From Ramicandelaber brevisporus (taxonomy: Eukaryota; Kickxellomycota; Ramicandelaberales; Ramicandelaberaceae), in contig MU602669.1 of the NCBI GenBank assembly GCA_025201865.1, positions 18,039-69,175 on the forward strand: a DNA stretch of 51,137 bases. Direction: 5' to 3'. Made by a program: the position numbers and the translations under genes. Below the pieces are notes generated by a model. The model saw nothing but the letters and a program-made list of their open reading frames with translations. It was not told the DNA's origin and did not search any database. The first letter of the stretch is position 1. The number at the start of each line of letters is the position of its first letter. Shown here piece after piece: positions 47,901 through 51,137 of this stretch.

Positions 47901-48319
47901 GATCCCTTGACGCGCACCATCAGGTTGTTGGACTGAAGAACCCAGACACCAGTCTTGCGGAATGGATTGGCAATGCCGTCAGAGTCGCCCAGAATGTGGT
48001 CTCGATCGTCGAGCTCAACTTGGACGCTGCTGGTGACGTTTGGATTCAGCTTGCTTGCGTCAGAGATGGCGTTGTTGATGGAGTCCATGATGTAGTCACG
48101 AACGGCGGTGATGTCAGGGTTGCTGACACTGTGCTTGCGAGCGGCAATGACCTTGAGGTCTTCGAATGCACGAGTTGCATTGAAGCGGTACAGTGCCTTG
48201 GTGTGGGGAGTAGGTTCCAGACGCGGAAACAGAGTCGCGAGATTCCACGACACGAGAAGCACGGCTAGGAGGACGGCCACGACGGGGCCGGCTAGTACAG
48301 GCGCTATAGCGAAGCGCAT
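44951..48319 (-). CDS. PFF1: vacuolar membrane M28 metalloprotease (PFF1)
   Basis: The product (1122 residues) is the fungal vacuolar membrane aminopeptidase-like protein. A signal anchor spans about 6-25. The M28 domain follows: LIGHYDGAGLSYGASDAGVG (His and Asp metal ligands), NFDCWEEEQLFGAESF (catalytic Glu), YIDLEGIGVGG, SGTDYSVY and the last His in LYHTRRDNAE. Relative to the usual pattern GATDDGVG the second Asp is Ala, so activity needs checking, though the bridging Asp stays. About eight hydrophobic helices fill residues 380-800. A large luminal C-terminal domain follows, interrupted by a Gly/Asp/Asn repeat and a Pro/Thr/Ala stretch. I start at the ATG at 48319; an in-frame ATG at 48400 would add 27 residues. 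It is divergent from CBF5. Confidence 0.92.
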   Translation of the reverse strand: MRFAIAPVLAGPVVAVLLAVLLVSWNLATLFPRLEPTPHTKALYRFNATRAFEDLKVIAARKHSVSNPDITAVRDYIMDSINNAISDASKLNPNVTSSVQVELDDRDHILGDSDGIANPFRKTGVWVLQSNNLMVRVKGSSTQSPRSAFMLIGHYDGAGLSYGASDAGVGVVTMLEILRTVLQSPEPLRHDLIFNFDCWEEEQLFGAESFVRHPWFADVRAYIDLEGIGVGGLSVLFRGRGQELYNALVKEQGTSLIMSGLGRDILDVVPSGTDYSVYDAQGVPGLDLTLFQRRSLYHTRRDNAEETGPYAIAHHGHTALSATRGIANAEWLPHIPRSPIVSHPQFARNTSHSVPIIKPSEDPWRKPLFSYDILGRWTFVHTPLGVFWTTLSIALLTAAVVSAGGGKAYHSRLAVRSTVLGNDFGPSFGLSVLAPLARLLAAICVSVVLSALFSFVSGWVITKANPLVSHAHPILYLVALHLAAFGVYSGIINGPFAASEHRRSQSILQQIQSPLSSEAVRTVQSIYGVLADPAKRRRWLWYVQPLTWSLLLLLVLVPLAANDVSLFHHLPWFLGTSFVGALLTAVLDTDMLGNSVARLFESRTASTTEESEPLLQPESDTAPVAHAQIPPKVSAAIIATRFAVAVVLPLVLHLQALYLSISALHQAIQDGTPPILLALVGAVGSTWTALILSPYLASSWLPCKTRSLTLATISDPSGNDDNGDHRAVATDDSEDEPWINSDATPSTYTTQVKADRSALLSALVWLVSAVVVTTWLSAFASPFDSGDAPMKIKVGLFTELTVFGNDKPPQRPDTIVTVRAMDHDRLKQAIKDVPSFKSDSRGCKPVQPSGTYLDCRYALDLNATSDIIPSLDKRKQPVSVKLRSRHVTPLPRASHSSNGNGNGDGDGDKDEQQYLVVGEAQLMADDSRNCWLSIAPEYFARNKHPAVPTPPIPMPDPPATSTLTTASAAQPTSTTASTATEHVVANEKAKPRVKRVEVQRAYFTTDSLLEREDGLNDLPPVGDLTYQTPHIQLRDFGSAPWFRIEYIVTKTGNSKKDAPKEIDGDDPTIEPDPYVWFTASCAFEADVPPLSTAVKELEAHVPDWAILTGMRPLYEISTLAFL

Positions 48320-48940
48320 CTGAACAAACGGATGGAGTGGGATGACTAAGGTTTTACTTTGGTTATTTGTGCTAATGACACGGAGGATGACTGTCAACAT
48401 CAGGGAAGTGGAGTGAAGTGAAGTGAAGTGAAGCGAAGGAGGTCTCACATGGTTGGCTGGAAACAGGAGAAACCGCCGATTTGATCACATTTGGCTGGCA
48501 ATTCAAGGTGAGTGCAACTGCCTTCAGCATGTACACATTCTGCTGAACGAAGGCAGTGTTGACAAGCTATGTTTATCATTGCTGTCCTCATCCATCGAAT
48601 TACTCTGTAGTACGCACTCCTTGTTGTAACTGTCAATGATATTATTGTTACTGTCGTAATTTCGCGGCAGTTTTTCTTTTTCTTTTTTGATTTTTGGATT
48701 TGATAAAAATGGCTGGCTGGCTGGGGGGTTTTGAAACAGATTTATCGTTTGAAACAGCCCAGCAACAACAGCAACAACAGCAGCAACAGCAACAACAGCA
48801 GCAACAGCAGCAGCAACAGCAACTCGATCTTGATCTGTAAAAAAAAAAAACTACATAAAAAAGCACACACATACAAGCACGCACGCTCGTACGCACGCTT
48901 GCACGTAAAAAAAAAGAGTAAGGAAAGAAAGTATTGCCAC
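48320..48940. promoter_or_regulatory. divergent promoter PFF1 / CBF5 with CAG/CAA repeat
   Basis: Positions about 48760-48824 are an imperfect CAG/CAA run of over 60 bases in the CBF5 leader. A GAAGT pentamer repeat (about 48407-48433) lies on the PFF1 side. The CBF5 frame stays open through the leader from 48731, but no ATG is present there. Confidence 0.5.
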
Positions 48941-50338
48941 ATGGTCGCGGACGTGATAAAGCCATCCTCGGAAGGCGCCAAACTGAATGCCGACACCTGG
49001 CCGCTTTTGCTGAAGGGCTACGACAAGCTGCTCGTCAGAACCTCAAAGTACACACCGATTCCAGTTGGATACTCGCCGCTGAAGCGTCCGATCGGCGAGT
49101 ACGTTCGCTACGGTGTCATCAATCTTGACAAGCCGGCCAATCCATCATCTCACGAGGTTGTTGCATGGATCCGTCGTATTTTGCGTGTGGAGAAGACCGG
49201 CCACAGCGGTACTCTCGACCCAAAGGTGACTGGCTGTTTGATTGTCTGCATTGACCGTGCCACTCGTCTCGTCAAGGCTCAGCAGAGCGCTGGTAAGGAG
49301 TACGTGGCCGTTCTGCGTCTCCATGATGCGGTTGCTGACGAGAAGAAGGTCACCAAGGCCATTGAGACGCTCACCGGTGCTCTTTTCCAGCGTCCACCTC
49401 TTCTTTCTGCAGTCAAGCGTCAGCTGCGTGTTCGTACCATCTATGACAGCAAGCTGATTGAGTTTGATAACGACCGCCATCTCGGTGTCTTCTGGGTCAG
49501 CTGCGAGGCTGGTACCTACATTCGTACCCTGTGTGTCCATCTGGGTCTGCTGCTTGGCGTCGGTGGCCACATGCAGGAGCTTCGTCGTGTTCGCTCCGGA
49601 GCACTTTCCGAGAACGACGCCATGTTCACCATGCACGATGTGATGGATGCCCAGTGGCTGCTTGATAACTCTGGCGACGAGTCATACCTCCGCACTGTTG
49701 TTCAGCCACTTGAGCGCCTGTTGATTGGCTACAAGCGCATTGTTGTCAAGGACACTGCTGTCAATGCTGTGTGCTACGGCGCCAAGATGATGATTCCAGG
49801 TCTGCTGCGGTTCGAGGCGGGCATTGAAATCAACGATGAGGTTGTGCTCATTACCACGAAGGGCGAGGCCATCGCCGTTGCCATTGCGCAAATGTCGACT
49901 GCGGATATGGCCACATGCGATCACGGAGTTGTTGCCAAGATTAAGCGAGTGATTATGGAGCGCGAGACTTACCCACGTAAATGGGGTCTTGGTCCAAAGG
50001 CCATCGAGAAGAAGAAGCTCATCAAGGATGGCAAGTTGGACAAGTTCGGCGCAGTTACATCCGACACTCCAGACTCCTGGAAGAAGTCCTACATTGACTA
50101 CACTCGCACTGATGAGACAGCTGAGGCCACTGCAAAGACTGAGGAGCCAGTTCATGACGCTGCTGCTTCAAAGAGAAAGCGCACTGATGCCGAGTCCGAT
50201 GCCTCTTCTAGCGACGAGTCTGCTGATGAGGCCAAGGCCAAGAAGGAGAAGAAGGAGAAGAAGGAAAAGAAGAAGAAGGAGAAGGAGGAGAAGAAAGAGA
50301 AGAAGGAAAAGAAGTCTAAGAAGGCTAAGACTGAGTAA
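48941..50338 (+). CDS. CBF5: H/ACA snoRNP pseudouridine synthase CBF5/dyskerin
   Basis: A 465-residue nucleolar enzyme that converts uridine to pseudouridine in rRNA and snRNA guided by H/ACA RNAs, and is part of the H/ACA RNP. The TruB catalytic loop [12 protein letters not shown] carries Asp93 (D95 in yeast). [13 protein letters not shown] and the [11 protein letters not shown] block follow, then the PUA domain ([18 protein letters not shown]...[15 protein letters not shown]). The C-terminal 40 residues are a KKE-type lysine/glutamate repeat, as in yeast Cbf5. Length fits yeast (483). The start is the ATG at 48941; the upstream in-frame extension comes from the CAG repeat leader and starts with TTG. 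Confidence 0.98.
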   Translation: MVADVIKPSSEGAKLNADTWPLLLKGYDKLLVRTSKYTPIPVGYSPLKRPIGEYVRYGVINLDKPANPSSHEVVAWIRRILRVEKTGHSGTLDPKVTGCLIVCIDRATRLVKAQQSAGKEYVAVLRLHDAVADEKKVTKAIETLTGALFQRPPLLSAVKRQLRVRTIYDSKLIEFDNDRHLGVFWVSCEAGTYIRTLCVHLGLLLGVGGHMQELRRVRSGALSENDAMFTMHDVMDAQWLLDNSGDESYLRTVVQPLERLLIGYKRIVVKDTAVNAVCYGAKMMIPGLLRFEAGIEINDEVVLITTKGEAIAVAIAQMSTADMATCDHGVVAKIKRVIMERETYPRKWGLGPKAIEKKKLIKDGKLDKFGAVTSDTPDSWKKSYIDYTRTDETAEATAKTEEPVHDAAASKRKRTDAESDASSSDESADEAKAKKEKKEKKEKKKKEKEEKKEKKEKKSKKAKTE

Positions 50339-50363
50339 AGCATAAACCAAACCAAACGTATTA

Positions 50364-50369
50364 AATAAA
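50364..50369 (+). terminator. AATAAA polyadenylation signal, CBF5
   Basis: A canonical AATAAA 26 bases after the CBF5 stop codon, in A/T-rich sequence that converges with the Abraxas-like gene. Confidence 0.45.
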
Positions 50370-50443
50370 GTAAAAAAGTGTTTTAAAGTAGTATGTGTAA
50401 TATCTATCAATAACAGTTTTACATTGAACCTATCCATTTAAGG

Positions 50444-51137
50444 CTATTGGATATTTGCCAAAAGCACATCTCGCTCAGCTCGTAATCGCTGAAGATCGAT
50501 CTCTGTTCTGGCCAATTCTTTGGATGCATCCTCAATCTTGCCCATGATGTCGTCAAACAGCTTGTCGCTGTTGTTGATGGTATCGCGTGCAGTTTGCTGC
50601 ATCATTGAGGAGATATCCACGCCGTGCACTTGATCTCTACTTGCGTTCAAATCAATGCGCTCAACCGAGGGTGATGCCGATGTCATAGTTGCATACTCTG
50701 TGACTCTGTTGCTACTGCTCGTCATTGTGTCAATGTGGATAAACGCCGGCTCCATTTGCCCAATGTTTCCATCGGTTGAGTTGTATATACACCACCACAT
50801 TGCATAGCTCCATTCCAGTGTCGACAGCTCCTCTGATGTGTATCGGCTCGTAAACAGGGCAAACACCATTGGCTGACTCAATGGAATTGAGGATGAATAT
50901 AGCCTGCGAGCAATCGCATTCATCATATCCTTGTCGCGAATCGACGGATGTAAAGGTGCGTCTCGTCGAAACGCGCAATACCCTAGCACACTAGTGCTGC
51001 CAACTGCCTCCGCCATACTCTCAAGCAAGGCATCCGACATCAACGCTGCTGGATCCGATGCCAGCGGTGGCAACCTACGCAGCTCGTGTATGGCTGTGAC
51101 CTGGGTTGATGAGCGCAGAATCTCATCAGATGAGTCC
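50444..51137 (-). CDS. Abraxas-like (FAM175) protein, 5' part missing
   Basis: The last 230 codons of a gene that continues past the right edge; the frame is open to base 51136 with no convincing start. VLGYCAFRRDAPLHPSIRDK aligns with the VVGWYKFRR...FRE stretch of human Abraxas proteins, then MVFALFTSRYTSEELSTLEW and a shared pattern up to the C-terminal coiled coil (LFDDIMGKIEDASKELARTE...LRAERDVL). In animals Abraxas is the MPN- (catalytically inactive) scaffold of BRCC36 deubiquitinase complexes cutting K63 chains. The C-terminus here ends after the coiled coil, without the SPxF BRCA1-binding motif, so it is closer to Abraxas 2 (BRISC). The N-terminal half of the MPN domain lies outside the window. 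Confidence 0.72.
   Translation of the reverse strand, partial: DSSDEILRSSTQVTAIHELRRLPPLASDPAALMSDALLESMAEAVGSTSVLGYCAFRRDAPLHPSIRDKDMMNAIARRLYSSSIPLSQPMVFALFTSRYTSEELSTLEWSYAMWWCIYNSTDGNIGQMEPAFIHIDTMTSSSNRVTEYATMTSASPSVERIDLNASRDQVHGVDISSMMQQTARDTINNSDKLFDDIMGKIEDASKELARTEIDLQRLRAERDVLLANIQ

Noticed and set aside
48760-48824. Regular short repeats that might suggest a CRISPR-like or satellite array
   Set aside because: It is a simple CAG/CAA microsatellite without spacers, in a eukaryotic leader.
1-51137. tRNA and rRNA genes
   Set aside because: I looked for B-box-like GGTTCGA words with paired stems and for rRNA-like sequence and found none that I could support; a covariance-model search would decide.

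Overview
The window reads as nuclear DNA of a fungus, probably from an early-diverging lineage; the lineage is inferred from gene content, not proven. Fungal-type genes include an RTG2-like Ppx/GppA protein, a PFF1-type vacuolar protease, CHL4/CENP-N, a DHA2 drug antiporter and a secreted tyrosinase. An Abraxas-like (FAM175) protein and a KDM3-like JmjC protein are less usual in yeasts. Genes are dense, on both strands and almost all single-exon, including one of 2208 codons. CAG/CAA, GAT/GAC and GTT/GTC repeats occur in coding and leader sequence, and leaders are often CT-rich. PGK, uricase and tyrosinase share a strong C-ending codon bias (with CCA for proline), as expected of highly expressed genes.

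Layout. 1-4.2 kb: an unrecognised Lys-rich protein gene, then about 2.9 kb with little coding potential that contains two perfect 38-nt copies of one sequence in inverted orientation (1471-1508 and 3834-3871), suggesting a 2.4-kb terminal-inverted-repeat element. 4.2-10.6 kb: DHA2 transporter, polyprenol reductase (SRD5A3/DFG10), an acidic UTP16/BUD21-like protein, alkaline ceramidase, V-ATPase subunit c. 10.8-20.7 kb: RTG2-like protein, phosphoglycerate kinase, membrane RING-H2 ligase, ATAD2/YTA7 AAA-bromodomain protein. 20.8-27 kb: UMP1, uricase, an unknown coiled-coil protein, and a C2H2 protein built from two tandem copies of a module of about 290 residues. 27.3-31.1 kb: GTR1/RagA interrupted by a 754-base N run, mitochondrial ribosomal protein mL43, CENP-N/CHL4. 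31.3-38 kb: a KDM3-like JmjC protein that appears to lack its iron ligands, and the tyrosinase. 38.2-51.1 kb: UTP10, PFF1, CBF5, and the 3' part of an Abraxas-like gene that runs off the right edge.

The genes are not a co-functional operon. They fall into housekeeping themes: ribosome biogenesis (UTP16, UTP10, CBF5), chromatin and centromere (YTA7, CENP-N, KDM3-like), vacuole and TORC1 (VMA3, PFF1, GTR1), protein turnover (UMP1, RING, Abraxas-like) and metabolism (PGK, uricase, ceramidase, polyprenol reductase). Several pairs are divergent and share a short promoter interval. The strongest leads are the inverted-repeat segment, the iron-ligand-less JmjC protein, and the duplicated zinc-finger module behind a cluster of SUMO-consensus motifs.
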